A stretch of 64,000 bases of DNA from Betaproteobacteria bacterium (GTDB taxonomy: Bacteria > Pseudomonadota > Gammaproteobacteria > Burkholderiales > SG8-41): the NCBI GenBank assembly GCA_900299145.1, contig OMIN01000124.1, forward strand, positions 1-64,000, read 5' to 3'. Shown one piece after another: positions 17,645 to 27,346 of the stretch. The number at the start of each line of letters is the position of its first letter. Position 1 is the first letter of the stretch. The notes beneath the pieces are model-generated. The model was not told the DNA's origin. It was given only the letters and a program-made list of their open reading frames with translations, and ran no database searches. The translations under genes and the position numbers were made by a program.

Positions 17645-20600
17645 GGCTTCACCTGAGCAGGTGCTGGGTTATCACTTACCGTCCACGGCGTTCCATCAGG
17701 CTTGAGATACATTTTTCGTTGTTCCTCAAGATTAAATGGCCTTGAACCGATGCGACCGAACACTGCGACCTGTCCACCAGTCTCGTCTACCCCGCGGTCT
17801 CTTTCCAATGCCCGCGACAACGACAAAGCTGGTGACCGGGTCTTGCGCCACGCGACAACTTGAGGCTTGGGATCCGGGCTGAAACCGTAGAACTTGGGTT
17901 GCGTATCCGGTGCTGTAAGCTGGATTACTTTCAAGCCATTGCGGCCATCAGCCACATAAGCAAATGCCGAAGCGTTGGTCGAAGCGACTGTCACATCTCG
18001 GACATCATTCAGCGTTCCATTCGCGGTAAACATCATGTAAACAAAGGGCTTCTCCGGCTTTTCAATATCGATAATCGCCAAGCCTTCTTTGCCTGCAGCA
18101 ACATAGGCATAAGTGCGCGCAAGTTGGATACGATCCGCATCTACCAACGGGATAAACGCTGACGCTACCAACTTAGCCTTTTCAGGCAGGGTGACATCAA
18201 TCATTCGCAACCCGCTATCGTCCGTCACCGCGAGATAGCGAAACTGCAAGGCGGTCGATCGTGCCCCCTTGAGCGGAACGACGGCTGCCACTTTAGGTTT
18301 GAGCGGATCGAACAAGTTCACAATCACCACACCGACGTTGGCGGTGATATAGGCATACGAACCGCCGAGCGTAATATGCCGTGCGCCCTTAAGCACACCG
18401 TTACCATCCCAAGTAGCCGCCCGCTTCAGGAAATTATTTCTTGGTTCACCATCTTGTAACGTATTGATGTCTACCAGAATCAAGCCTTCTTCTGCATCGG
18501 TGATGACGGCATAGTTGTAGATCGGATGGAACGGTTGCTCCTGATTGTATTTGCGCATTTTGTCACCCTGATTCTTAAATGGGGCGACTGGCTGTGTCGT
18601 GGGCAAAGCCACACAGGTGGCATTCCTACTAGGTATATGGGTGTTGTGCCCTAATTTAGAAAACGGAGCAGTAATAATGCGCTGTGATATGCCCTTGTTT
18701 GCAATGGAAGCCACGTCATACGCCCGCATGCCGCCAGAGCCTTCGGAAACATACAGATATTCTCCACGCAATTGCACGCAGGCTGCACGCCCCGCTGTAC
18801 GGTGATCGTGAGATTCTTTCAATTCCCGATTGGATTTCAGGTGAGCGGCATACCAGTCCGGATATGCATATCGATGCAGGTAACTGCCAATGACCGCCTG
18901 TGGCTCTTCCCACTCTGTGACCTGCACAGCTTCAACATGACTTTCAGCGCCCACCCAAGCGTTATAGCCCAGCAACCCGATATAGCCAGTACCATGCATC
19001 AGCAACTGGCCCATGATAGCGTTGTTGTCGTTTTCAGTGGAAAGGTGGCAATCCGTACAGGTCTTTGTTTCAACCTTTCGCTCGGTGTGCGGATAATGTG
19101 GAGCGAAAGCTTGGCTTGAATAGCCGCTGGCCGCAGTTGGCGGCTGCTGGATGTATATCTTTTCGCGATTGGAATTGGTGGACGACAATACCAAAGCTGA
19201 TGAGGACCGTATGGGTGTTACCTTTCCAACTTCCGGGAATTTTCCTTTGGAAAAATCGCCCTTAATGGGACCATGCCGGCCGAGATGGAAAATATCGTCT
19301 CGCACAACCTGCGGATTGTAGGTGGCGTAGTTGCGGGGGAAACCCCCTTCGTAGTGGTGACGTTCGGTCTTTTCATTAGCCTCAATGGGAAGGTGACAAC
19401 CAGCGCAACTAGTTGTCCAAGATGTATGACATGTCTGACATGTCATTTTGTCATCGCTGTGCGCGCGTTTGTTTTCCGGTACACCCAATCCCCAGCGCTG
19501 GGCATAGTTATCAAAATCACCTGTGGCCACGGTTTTCGCACGTGCGGCTTTCGCGTTGTACTCCGGATGCTTGGGATTGACGGTGTCTTTGACCAGTGAC
19601 ATCTGCCATTCTTTGTCGGGGAACATTACGGACCGCTGATAAAGCTTGCCGTCACGCCATTCAAAACGCTTTCGGCCATCCGGTGTGCGCATGAGGCTCA
19701 TGTCTGTACCTCCAGGGCGTGCTGCAGGGCCCGAAGTGAACAAATTCGGATAGCGGGTCGCAGTTCCGTGACAATCTGAACATTCGATTTCTATTGCCGC
19801 CGCAACTTCGCCATAAATATGTCCGTTGCCATGGGAGTCCTGAGCAAAGTGGCAATCTGCACAGTGCATGCCCAAATCAAGGTGAATGGAAGTTAGATGT
19901 ACTGCCTTGTTAGGATTGTTGGGGTCGAATTTCTTTGGATCATCGTCCGATACCGGATTGCCGTCTTTATCCAGCAATGTGCCTTTGCGATCACGTTTAA
20001 ATATCGCTCGGAAGTTCCAACCATGTCCGTGGTAATCCGCAAATTGGGTATCCTTCAACGTTGGATTTAGTTTGGATACCTCTTTCAGAAACTCTGGGTC
20101 ACTCCATTTGCCTCTTACTGCAGCGCCTTCCGGATTTCGATCCAGAATTTTTCGTCTTTCTTCATGCGAAGGATAGCGTTGCTTCTCCGGCCACATGGAT
20201 GGCGCATCCGACTCGTAATCCCACATGGTAAAGCCGTAAAAACTGTTTACGAATATGTTGGGCTGATGCATGTGGCAAATCATGCATTGCGACGATGGAA
20301 TGGAGCGCGTGAACTCGTGCTTCAGCGGGTGACCGGAGCGATTCTTGGGAATCGTCGGATCTGCCGTGATCGATTTCCCATCGTTTCCAAACTTCGCATA
20401 CACGCCGGACCGCGCAGGATCTCGGTCGTTGGCGTATACCACATGGCAGCCAGCACAACCCGAAGAACGGTAATCCCCAGGGTTATCATTTGTACCGAGA
20501 AACCACATGAAAGGATCGTTAAGCCTAGTCTTGGTAATATTAATTACCGGTACCGCAATTCGCCCTCCGGTGCCTGGTCCACGATTCGACTGCTTGATAT

Positions 20601-21441
20601 CAGGACGGCCCGGTTCATCAAGCACTTGTAATTTGCCTGAGCTGTTGGGAACAGCTACCTCCGGGAACTGACTGCTGATGACGCGACCACCCCGCTCGAA
20701 GACCCGGAAAATATCCGCAGGAGGAACGGTTTCCCACGCAGGAAGCGGAAACAGTTGGGCGAGGACCCCTTTCTGCTTCATCCATTCAGTAGGTTCAATA
20801 GGATTCTTGATAGTGGCTGGTTCGCCCTTGCTGGTGTACGCCTCACCAAGAACTCCACGCTTATCATCAAGAATGCCATTGTTGTAGGCGGCACCATTCC
20901 ACAACATTGCGCCAGTGGACATCAGGCTTCGTTCCGCGGCCTGAATCACCGGCAGGTGACACGCACCACACGACTCTCTCGCCACCCGGTAATCGGAGGG
21001 ATTGATAAATCGCACAAAGGCCGGACTTTCGCGATTCAGCAACGTATAGGTATTTTCAGGATTTGCCGAAATGGGGGTTTTCCAGTCCATGGGATAGCGC
21101 GGCAGCACATGCGCCTTGCTCATGGCCGACAGGTAATCCCTGTGCGCCTTTTCGTCTTTGCTATCGTATTCAGATCCAGTGATTTTCTCGATGGTCGCAT
21201 TGCCGCCATGGCAGTCTGTGCATCCCAAAACCACTGCGGGATTCGCGTGCATGGTATGCCGGTCTGAAGCGGTATGGCAGGTTACGCATCCCGCGGACTT
21301 CTTGTCGGCATCCGCTTGGGATTGTTTTTCCGGGGCGGGCGGACTCGCCTCGGGTTCCGGCCCCATGGGGACCGAAGGCGAGTTCGCCAAGCTGACAATC
21401 GAAGCGGCAAACAACAGCAAAAGGGCGGCCAAAATACGCAT
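17641..21441 (-). CDS. exported decahaem cytochrome with LVIVD-type beta-propeller repeats
   Basis: This is a 1266-residue secreted protein with a signal peptide at about residues 1-20. Ten CXXCH motifs occur in the first two thirds: CVTCH, CTDCH, CGACH, CAGCH, CMICH, CADCH, CSDCH, CQTCH, CAGCH and CTDCH. The last third has about six repeats of the LVIVD type (for example GLILVDINTLQDGEP, GLRMIDVTLPEKAK, GLAIIDIEKPEKP), which are expected to build a beta-propeller. The combination suggests a large periplasmic or surface electron-transfer protein with a binding propeller. It is the fifth gene of the operon and is probably the cytochrome working with the barrel protein encoded just before it. 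The substrate is unknown. Confidence 0.88.
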   Translation of the reverse strand: MRILAALLLLFAASIVSLANSPSVPMGPEPEASPPAPEKQSQADADKKSAGCVTCHTASDRHTMHANPAVVLGCTDCHGGNATIEKITGSEYDSKDEKAHRDYLSAMSKAHVLPRYPMDWKTPISANPENTYTLLNRESPAFVRFINPSDYRVARESCGACHLPVIQAAERSLMSTGAMLWNGAAYNNGILDDKRGVLGEAYTSKGEPATIKNPIEPTEWMKQKGVLAQLFPLPAWETVPPADIFRVFERGGRVISSQFPEVAVPNSSGKLQVLDEPGRPDIKQSNRGPGTGGRIAVPVINITKTRLNDPFMWFLGTNDNPGDYRSSGCAGCHVVYANDRDPARSGVYAKFGNDGKSITADPTIPKNRSGHPLKHEFTRSIPSSQCMICHMHQPNIFVNSFYGFTMWDYESDAPSMWPEKQRYPSHEERRKILDRNPEGAAVRGKWSDPEFLKEVSKLNPTLKDTQFADYHGHGWNFRAIFKRDRKGTLLDKDGNPVSDDDPKKFDPNNPNKAVHLTSIHLDLGMHCADCHFAQDSHGNGHIYGEVAAAIEIECSDCHGTATRYPNLFTSGPAARPGGTDMSLMRTPDGRKRFEWRDGKLYQRSVMFPDKEWQMSLVKDTVNPKHPEYNAKAARAKTVATGDFDNYAQRWGLGVPENKRAHSDDKMTCQTCHTSWTTSCAGCHLPIEANEKTERHHYEGGFPRNYATYNPQVVRDDIFHLGRHGPIKGDFSKGKFPEVGKVTPIRSSSALVLSSTNSNREKIYIQQPPTAASGYSSQAFAPHYPHTERKVETKTCTDCHLSTENDNNAIMGQLLMHGTGYIGLLGYNAWVGAESHVEAVQVTEWEEPQAVIGSYLHRYAYPDWYAAHLKSNRELKESHDHRTAGRAACVQLRGEYLYVSEGSGGMRAYDVASIANKGISQRIITAPFSKLGHNTHIPSRNATCVALPTTQPVAPFKNQGDKMRKYNQEQPFHPIYNYAVITDAEEGLILVDINTLQDGEPRNNFLKRAATWDGNGVLKGARHITLGGSYAYITANVGVVIVNLFDPLKPKVAAVVPLKGARSTALQFRYLAVTDDSGLRMIDVTLPEKAKLVASAFIPLVDADRIQLARTYAYVAAGKEGLAIIDIEKPEKPFVYMMFTANGTLNDVRDVTVASTNASAFAYVADGRNGLKVIQLTAPDTQPKFYGFSPDPKPQVVAWRKTRSPALSLSRALERDRGVDETGGQVAVFGRIGSRPFNLEEQRKMYLKPDGTPWTVSDNPAPAQVKP

Positions 21442-21454
21442 CAGCGATCACGCA

Positions 21455-23647
21455 TCAGAAAGTCAAAAGCATATTAACCAGCGCCGAATACTGAGTGGAA
21501 TCAAACGAGTTACCGTAGATTTCACGCAGTCCCTTTGACGGGAATAATGCACCTATGGAAGCATTGATAACTACGTTCTGTGTAAAGTACGGCCGGTATT
21601 GCACGCCCGCTGACACATCCAGCCCGATTCGGGTACTGCTAAAACGCTGATTTCGCAGCACTGCAAGTGAAGACAGATTGTCGAACTCAAGGTAATTGAC
21701 GTTACTGATGACACGCAGCGTTGGCTTCACGTCAAAATCTGCGCCAATACCAGCCAGCCTCAAGCCAGGATTAGTAAAGTTCGATTGACCAAACTCGCGC
21801 GATGACCTAAGTGATGGCAACACGCCATTGCGCATGGTGAGCGCAACGCCACCGCCGCCGATCAAAGGTACCGCCTGACGAATCCAGTAACTCGTATCGG
21901 CGCCGGCAAATTGCGGATTCTCCAGCACGGCGTCGAAGCCTTGCGCCTTTCCATCAAATGGGTCTTTGTCGCCAGAAGCGTAAAGCCCACTAGCTCGCAC
22001 ACGTATCCAATCGAAATCGTGCGAAAGCTCTATCGCCCCAAAAGCAGCACCAATCCGCTCGCGCCGTCCGGAAATCATGCCACGATCATCTGTGCCAACT
22101 GCGTAGTACGCTGAAGCCGACAGGTTCCAGCGCCCCAGATGCCCGTCGGCGTTATAGCCCAAATAGGTTACGTCATAATTATGGGGACGACCGGTACCAA
22201 AAACTGCGGGGCGCTCCAGAAAACCGTTCTCATTGTAAAAGCTTGGGCGATCACCTTCGCGATTGCGGTTATGAAGAATAATGCCCTGTGACGTGAGTCC
22301 AAGTTTATTGAAAGAATCCTGACGATAGAGATTGAATACAAAAATGTCGTCTGCTCGCAGCCGCTTACCTATGTCGTTCAGACCGCTATTGGTATCCTTT
22401 TCCAAACGGCGGAACCACGCTGCATTGTATTGGTATTTATTGTTGTCCCGGATGCCAAACAACCGTACGCCAAAGGGTTGATCAAGAAACAAAAATCCCC
22501 GGAAATCCGCTGTAAACGGCTGGATGCCTACTCGCACGCTATCAAAGTCGTAACGAGGAGATACGTCGCGCAAGTGCTTGTCGACAAATAGTTCCTGCAC
22601 CCCAAAGTAATTATCGTTGCGATCCGGCCCGCTGGCGGGATTAATGTTGACTGCCCGCACTTCTTGCGTCATGGTGCGGTTAAAGTTGAATACCGGCACG
22701 AAACGGAATTCGTAGTCCGGTGGGCGGGAGGGGGTGTTGCCCTTGATTAGAGCAAGACTGACAATGCCTGTTTCTGCCAGCGTTGTCTGACGGCCACGGC
22801 CAAACGTAAAGTTCGACCCGGGACTCCGCGTGGATTGTGCGCCAGTCGGTGTTGGCAGTCTGCGTGCCTCAAGCAAGGTGTCGGACACGGCCTGCAGGTT
22901 AAAGAACCAGTCCTTGCCGAGCTCCTTCTCTAATACCGGCAAGTCACCTTTAAGCACGTTGGGATTGTAGGGGTCAATCAGCTTATAGGGCAGCAACCCC
23001 AGCGCTTTAACCAAACGCCAGCGGTCCGGTATCGGTATTTCCTCGCTACGAAACAGGGGAGATGGCGGTTCGACACGCGCCGGATCAATTAACGGAAACC
23101 GGGGTTCGATGGTCGAGCCTTGGGGACGCTGGCGCTGTAATCCAGATTCTGTCTTTTCGGCTACCTTGTCGGCTGGCAGCGACTGCTTGACGCGCGGATC
23201 CGCCACCCCTGCTTCATATGCCAGTCGCCTATCTGCAGGAAACGGACGCACACCCATCGCCTGCCCGGTCACACCCGTAGAATTCAACACCCACCCTTCG
23301 TCACCGTTGGCTCGCTTGATTCGGAACCACTCACCGGTCTTTAAATCGGCTTCTACCTCCGCACCTTGTTCGAGGCGGCCAACAACCAAGGCTCCGGTAC
23401 TGGGCTTGTCGTAAATCAGCACCTCACGAATTTCAATTTGCAGCAAAAAGCGTCCATCCGACGCACTGGAAAAAGCCGGCGCGTACCGTGACATCCACGC
23501 ATCCAACAAATGTCGATCTGCTGACGAAGGCACAGATGGAACCGCGCCACCCGCCTGCGGGGTCTGCGCGGCGACGCAGCATGGCAATGCAAAGGCCACT
23601 GCCAAAGCAAGCACACGCATAGTTGGGCGCTGAATGCTAGATTCCAT
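21455..23647 (-). CDS. exported SH3-domain protein with probable outer-membrane beta-barrel
   Basis: This protein of about 730 residues has a signal peptide ending in CCVAAQ. An SH3b-like module follows (about residues 65-115, VEADLKTGEWFRIKRANGDE), a fold that often binds cell wall. The rest is rich in alternating aromatic and polar strands and ends in LVNMLLTF, with the C-terminal phenylalanine typical of outer-membrane barrels. I infer a porin-like barrel. In known porin-cytochrome conduits such as MtrB or PioB a barrel of this kind sheathes a multihaem cytochrome. Here it is followed by the decahaem gene 13 bases later. The start at 23647 overlaps the previous gene. ATGs at 23674 and 23620 are alternatives. 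Confidence 0.7.
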   Translation of the reverse strand: MESSIQRPTMRVLALAVAFALPCCVAAQTPQAGGAVPSVPSSADRHLLDAWMSRYAPAFSSASDGRFLLQIEIREVLIYDKPSTGALVVGRLEQGAEVEADLKTGEWFRIKRANGDEGWVLNSTGVTGQAMGVRPFPADRRLAYEAGVADPRVKQSLPADKVAEKTESGLQRQRPQGSTIEPRFPLIDPARVEPPSPLFRSEEIPIPDRWRLVKALGLLPYKLIDPYNPNVLKGDLPVLEKELGKDWFFNLQAVSDTLLEARRLPTPTGAQSTRSPGSNFTFGRGRQTTLAETGIVSLALIKGNTPSRPPDYEFRFVPVFNFNRTMTQEVRAVNINPASGPDRNDNYFGVQELFVDKHLRDVSPRYDFDSVRVGIQPFTADFRGFLFLDQPFGVRLFGIRDNNKYQYNAAWFRRLEKDTNSGLNDIGKRLRADDIFVFNLYRQDSFNKLGLTSQGIILHNRNREGDRPSFYNENGFLERPAVFGTGRPHNYDVTYLGYNADGHLGRWNLSASAYYAVGTDDRGMISGRRERIGAAFGAIELSHDFDWIRVRASGLYASGDKDPFDGKAQGFDAVLENPQFAGADTSYWIRQAVPLIGGGGVALTMRNGVLPSLRSSREFGQSNFTNPGLRLAGIGADFDVKPTLRVISNVNYLEFDNLSSLAVLRNQRFSSTRIGLDVSAGVQYRPYFTQNVVINASIGALFPSKGLREIYGNSFDSTQYSALVNMLLTF

Positions 23648-25547
23648 TGCACACATTCGTTGCTGTCGTATCAAGGAAAGGTGCGACCGGACAACTTACA
23701 TAGCGCAGCAACCCCCCAGGTACCGCTACGGTATCCGCACGAATGGCGGGGGGGGCATTGGCAATGCCTGTCCCTAACGCAAAGCCTGCATTCGCGAGAC
23801 CCAAAAATGCAATCATATCGTCCTGATCAATGCCGTCCCCTGAGATACCGATCGCGCCCACCAATTGGTTACCTCGGTAAATTGGGACACTGCCCGGGAA
23901 TATCTGTATGCCGTTGAATTTATTGAACCCCGGGATCGTGGCACAGGGCCCCGTGTTGGCGCCGGCCAGAATATTAGTGACAACTTTATCCCTTACTAAG
24001 TCCAACTGAAATCCAACGGCAAACGGACTCCAGGATCCTAATGGCCTGGATAACGGACCGGGACCAGCGCCATTGATTCCATCCGGCAGGAAAGGGCGTG
24101 CAAGATTGCCGACTGCGCGATTACTGTAAGCAATACCGTTGGTTAACGCGCCCGGAATAACACCCTGCATATTCGTCACGTACGTACTCAAAGGCGTATT
24201 CGGTTGCAAAGGTGCAGGAGACGCAGCGAACGGAATGGCATTTAAGACGGCCGCCGTATTGGCTTTCGAAAACAACAATGCAGCCCTAGCTTTCTGTACC
24301 GACACGTCAGTACCAAACACAGGCGCATCCGGTGTGCGCACTACACCAGCAATCTCCGCGTTGGTATCGATTACGGCAATGGTCACTTGTGCAGGCGACC
24401 CTAACGGCTGCCGAATCTGCGCGCGCGCCCGATTGGCGATTTTGATAGCCTCGGCGAGTATGCGCGTGACTTCCGCAGCAGTCATCAAACCGTCCGTACC
24501 AGCGCTCGGCGGATATCTATTTACGCCAGCACCATTGTCAAGCACGTATGCATTCAAGCCAGCAAACGCAGGGGTTGTAGTATCCAACCTGAATCCAGAT
24601 ACCGCCGTGCTGAATGCCACACCAGCAGTCACGGCCGCCACAGGCTTGTAAGTGGCGACGGTAATCAAAGCTCCACCTCCTGGAACCGGTGGCGCGCCCG
24701 CGGGGTTCGACGCAATGGCCTCGGAATCCACGTAACGGAAAGTGCGTCCATCTGCAGTGATGCGATCAGCACGGCGGTTCGCGGGCGCCTCAAAACCGTT
24801 GCTACCCGCAACCGCGATGAGTTCATCCACGCTACTATCGACGTCGTTAATGTTCAAATCCAGACCATAAACGCCGTCAGCAATCACACCGATCCCGCCT
24901 ACAACGATCCCGTTCTTATAGAGAGGAAGACCACCTGGATCTGCTGCTAGCCCCAAGGGAGACGGCTTCGGGCCATTGCTCCCACCCGCAGCAACCACGT
25001 CAGAACAGGACAACGACGAAAATTGCACACCGAACAAGGGCCCCCCCGGCGACCCAATTTCTCCGGGATTGAAGTTTTCCTGTACGATTTGACTGGCTGT
25101 CCGTGTCGAGAACGCGTTACCTTCCGACGAAAGATAGGCGCCTGTAATCGCCTTACTGATGGCGGCATACTCAGAGGGTACGATACTCACTCCCTCCAGC
25201 CCTCCAACCACACCGCGGCCACTTGTGATGGTAAAAGTCGCAGCAGCCCCCGTCATTTTGAATACTGCCAGCACATTGCCGGAACGATCCACCACCGCAA
25301 TCGTCCCTGGAGTACCCCGCGCCTGCGCCTCTTGAACAGCCTGGCTCAAGATACGATTAACATCTGCAATCGATAATGCAGTGGGCGTGGCTGCCGCACA
25401 CTCCCCCGCACAGGAAACCAGCGCGCCCGTGGCGGATATGGCGGACGCACCCGACACTGTCGGCCCGCCATCACCTCCAGCACCGCCGCCACAACCACTT
25501 ACCGACACCACTAACGAAAGCGCCGCAACCACCAACCACTGCCTCAT
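23637..25547 (-). CDS. lipoprotein with two HbpS/GlcG-type haem-binding domains
   Basis: The protein is 636 residues. It begins with a lipoprotein signal (MRQWLVVAALSLVVSVSGC), then a Gly-rich linker. Two domains of the HbpS/GlcG (DUF336) family follow. The first begins LSIADVNRILSQAVQEAQ (about residues 57-300) and the second near GLMTAAEVTRILAEAIKIAN (about 355-630). Each has the typical AVVD or AVID strand and the KARAALLFSKANT helix type. Family members bind haem or act with redox sensors. The start at 25547 is chosen for the lipobox, the GGAGG upstream and the ATGA overlap with the FHA-cytochrome gene. An in-frame upstream ATG at 25592 would break the signal peptide. A haem chaperone or accessory role in the operon is inferred. 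Confidence 0.82.
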   Translation of the reverse strand: MRQWLVVAALSLVVSVSGCGGGAGGDGGPTVSGASAISATGALVSCAGECAAATPTALSIADVNRILSQAVQEAQARGTPGTIAVVDRSGNVLAVFKMTGAAATFTITSGRGVVGGLEGVSIVPSEYAAISKAITGAYLSSEGNAFSTRTASQIVQENFNPGEIGSPGGPLFGVQFSSLSCSDVVAAGGSNGPKPSPLGLAADPGGLPLYKNGIVVGGIGVIADGVYGLDLNINDVDSSVDELIAVAGSNGFEAPANRRADRITADGRTFRYVDSEAIASNPAGAPPVPGGGALITVATYKPVAAVTAGVAFSTAVSGFRLDTTTPAFAGLNAYVLDNGAGVNRYPPSAGTDGLMTAAEVTRILAEAIKIANRARAQIRQPLGSPAQVTIAVIDTNAEIAGVVRTPDAPVFGTDVSVQKARAALLFSKANTAAVLNAIPFAASPAPLQPNTPLSTYVTNMQGVIPGALTNGIAYSNRAVGNLARPFLPDGINGAGPGPLSRPLGSWSPFAVGFQLDLVRDKVVTNILAGANTGPCATIPGFNKFNGIQIFPGSVPIYRGNQLVGAIGISGDGIDQDDMIAFLGLANAGFALGTGIANAPPAIRADTVAVPGGLLRYVSCPVAPFLDTTATNVCNGI

Positions 25548-27328
25548 TTTTTCCCTCCAGGCAGCATTTGCGCCTGCAATTCGGCATGCCAATAATCTCG
25601 ACCAGCATGGAATTTATGACACATTCCGCAATCAGACGTCACTTTGCCCACGATGAACGACGCGCCGGTGTGGCACTCCTGACAGACTTTGACACTCGGC
25701 ATGGCAATTGTGCTGGAAGATGTTGATTTGGTTATGTCATGACATTTTGTGCAGTCTTCACTTTTGTGTTTCGCATGACTGAACAACGCCTGAGGCATCC
25801 ATATCTTGGCAATGCGTACCGGTGCGACGCGCCAACCCACACTACCGGTGGTCTTGGATACTTCGTGACAAGTCACGCAAACCTTGCGAGTATCAAATAA
25901 TTCTCGCAATACCATGTTTGCTTTCTGATCTGCGATCTGCATGGCCTGCAATCGCTCTGGAAACGCCAACTCAGCACCAGGCCGCATGCGCGGCAAGTCC
26001 AATGGCGGACTGACATCTGGCGGCACATCGCCCAGCACCAGGCGCGCATAGAATTCACGCAGCATGGTTGCAATTTGCGCTTCGTCCCCATGCACCACCT
26101 GACGACTGGTGATTTTCGGCTCGAACGCCAGCGAATGACAGCTTTGGCAGTTTTTTTCCATCGAAATCGGTGCAATCAGGCGACCACCTTCGGCAATTTG
26201 ATGACAGGTACTGCACTTCAAAACCGTGGGACGTCCCTGAGCATCGCGCATGCCTGCGGGATCCATGCGACCATTGGGATCGCGCACACCAGCAGGATCC
26301 ATGTGCAGCTTATGATCGAACTTCAAATTGGAACGTTCGACCATTTCCTTCGACGGTGGCGTAGTCATGCGAACACGATTCGGCGCTGCATCAGGCTTGT
26401 TCGCATCCAGCAAAGTCAACCGAAACTCGGGATGCCCATCCGCAAAATCTGTCACCTTACCTGATTTCGCTTTTGCGGCAACAGCTGTAACGTCACGATG
26501 GCAATCCGCGCACTGTTCCTGTGAGCGCGGCGCCATTTGAATGCCCTTATGGTCGCGATGGCACTCGGCACAACGCGTATCTCGAAAAGCATGTCCCTTA
26601 AGCCCCGTTAAATCTGCAACTGGCACATGCTCCTTGATGGACTTGTGACAAGCGATACACGCCCTATCCTGCACCTGAATAAACGGTTGCTCATGGCAGG
26701 CGCGGCAATCATCCCCAAAATTCTGATGAGCACGAGACACCGGTCCGGGATTTAACGTCGGCAGGAGCTTTGCCGATACGTTGCGCACAACATGCTCCTG
26801 CATATCGACAGGCGGCCCCTTACCTTTCACCGCTACGGGCGGTTTGGCGGGATATCCCAGTAGATCCTGTGAAAGAGGTATCAGCAGACACAGCAGCAAG
26901 GCGCCGAAGAAGGCAACATAGGAAAGCCGCCGCTTGGACAGCCTCGGCGCCCGCAATTCAAAGCGGCGACCACCACCAAACGAAGATAGCGGCACCACCA
27001 AAGAGACCACCAACGCCAGCGCAACCCCCTGCGGCGGCGCTTCGACTTCTAGCAAATACGGTCCCAACTCGATACGGTCGCCAACCGCCAGACGCGTGGA
27101 ATCCGACGCGCGACCATTGATCACCATCCGTCCAGGATCCGATTCCATAACCGCGCCCGACTCGGACACAGTGATGTGTGCGTGCTGCAACGCGATTCGC
27201 GGATCGGGCAGATGCAGCTGGCACTGCGAACCGCGCCCAACGTTGATTAGCGGCCCTTCAATACGCCGTTGGTCACGTTGCTCCTGACCACGCCGGTTGA
27301 TGCTGACGTAGCTTATTTGAATATCCAT
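25544..27328 (-). CDS. FHA domain fused to a membrane-anchored decahaem c-type cytochrome
   Basis: This 594-residue protein has an unusual order of domains. Residues 5-97 form a forkhead-associated (FHA) domain with the GR motif at 31-32 and the conserved NGR turn (71-73). The usual Ser-Arg-x-His is changed to ALQH, so only Arg32 and the His of the phosphothreonine site remain. A hydrophobic helix follows at 136-152, with a weaker one at 101-116. Ten CXXCH motifs come next (CRACH, CIACH, CAECH, CADCH, CSTCH, CQSCH, CVTCH, CTKCH, CQECH, CGMCH). The haem part must be periplasmic to be matured, placing the FHA domain in the cytoplasm if only one helix spans the membrane. It lies 18 bases after the diheme b gene and probably receives its electrons. 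Confidence 0.88.
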   Translation of the reverse strand: MDIQISYVSINRRGQEQRDQRRIEGPLINVGRGSQCQLHLPDPRIALQHAHITVSESGAVMESDPGRMVINGRASDSTRLAVGDRIELGPYLLEVEAPPQGVALALVVSLVVPLSSFGGGRRFELRAPRLSKRRLSYVAFFGALLLCLLIPLSQDLLGYPAKPPVAVKGKGPPVDMQEHVVRNVSAKLLPTLNPGPVSRAHQNFGDDCRACHEQPFIQVQDRACIACHKSIKEHVPVADLTGLKGHAFRDTRCAECHRDHKGIQMAPRSQEQCADCHRDVTAVAAKAKSGKVTDFADGHPEFRLTLLDANKPDAAPNRVRMTTPPSKEMVERSNLKFDHKLHMDPAGVRDPNGRMDPAGMRDAQGRPTVLKCSTCHQIAEGGRLIAPISMEKNCQSCHSLAFEPKITSRQVVHGDEAQIATMLREFYARLVLGDVPPDVSPPLDLPRMRPGAELAFPERLQAMQIADQKANMVLRELFDTRKVCVTCHEVSKTTGSVGWRVAPVRIAKIWMPQALFSHAKHKSEDCTKCHDITKSTSSSTIAMPSVKVCQECHTGASFIVGKVTSDCGMCHKFHAGRDYWHAELQAQMLPGGKK

Positions 27329-27346
27329 GGTTAGCCCGGATCCGCG

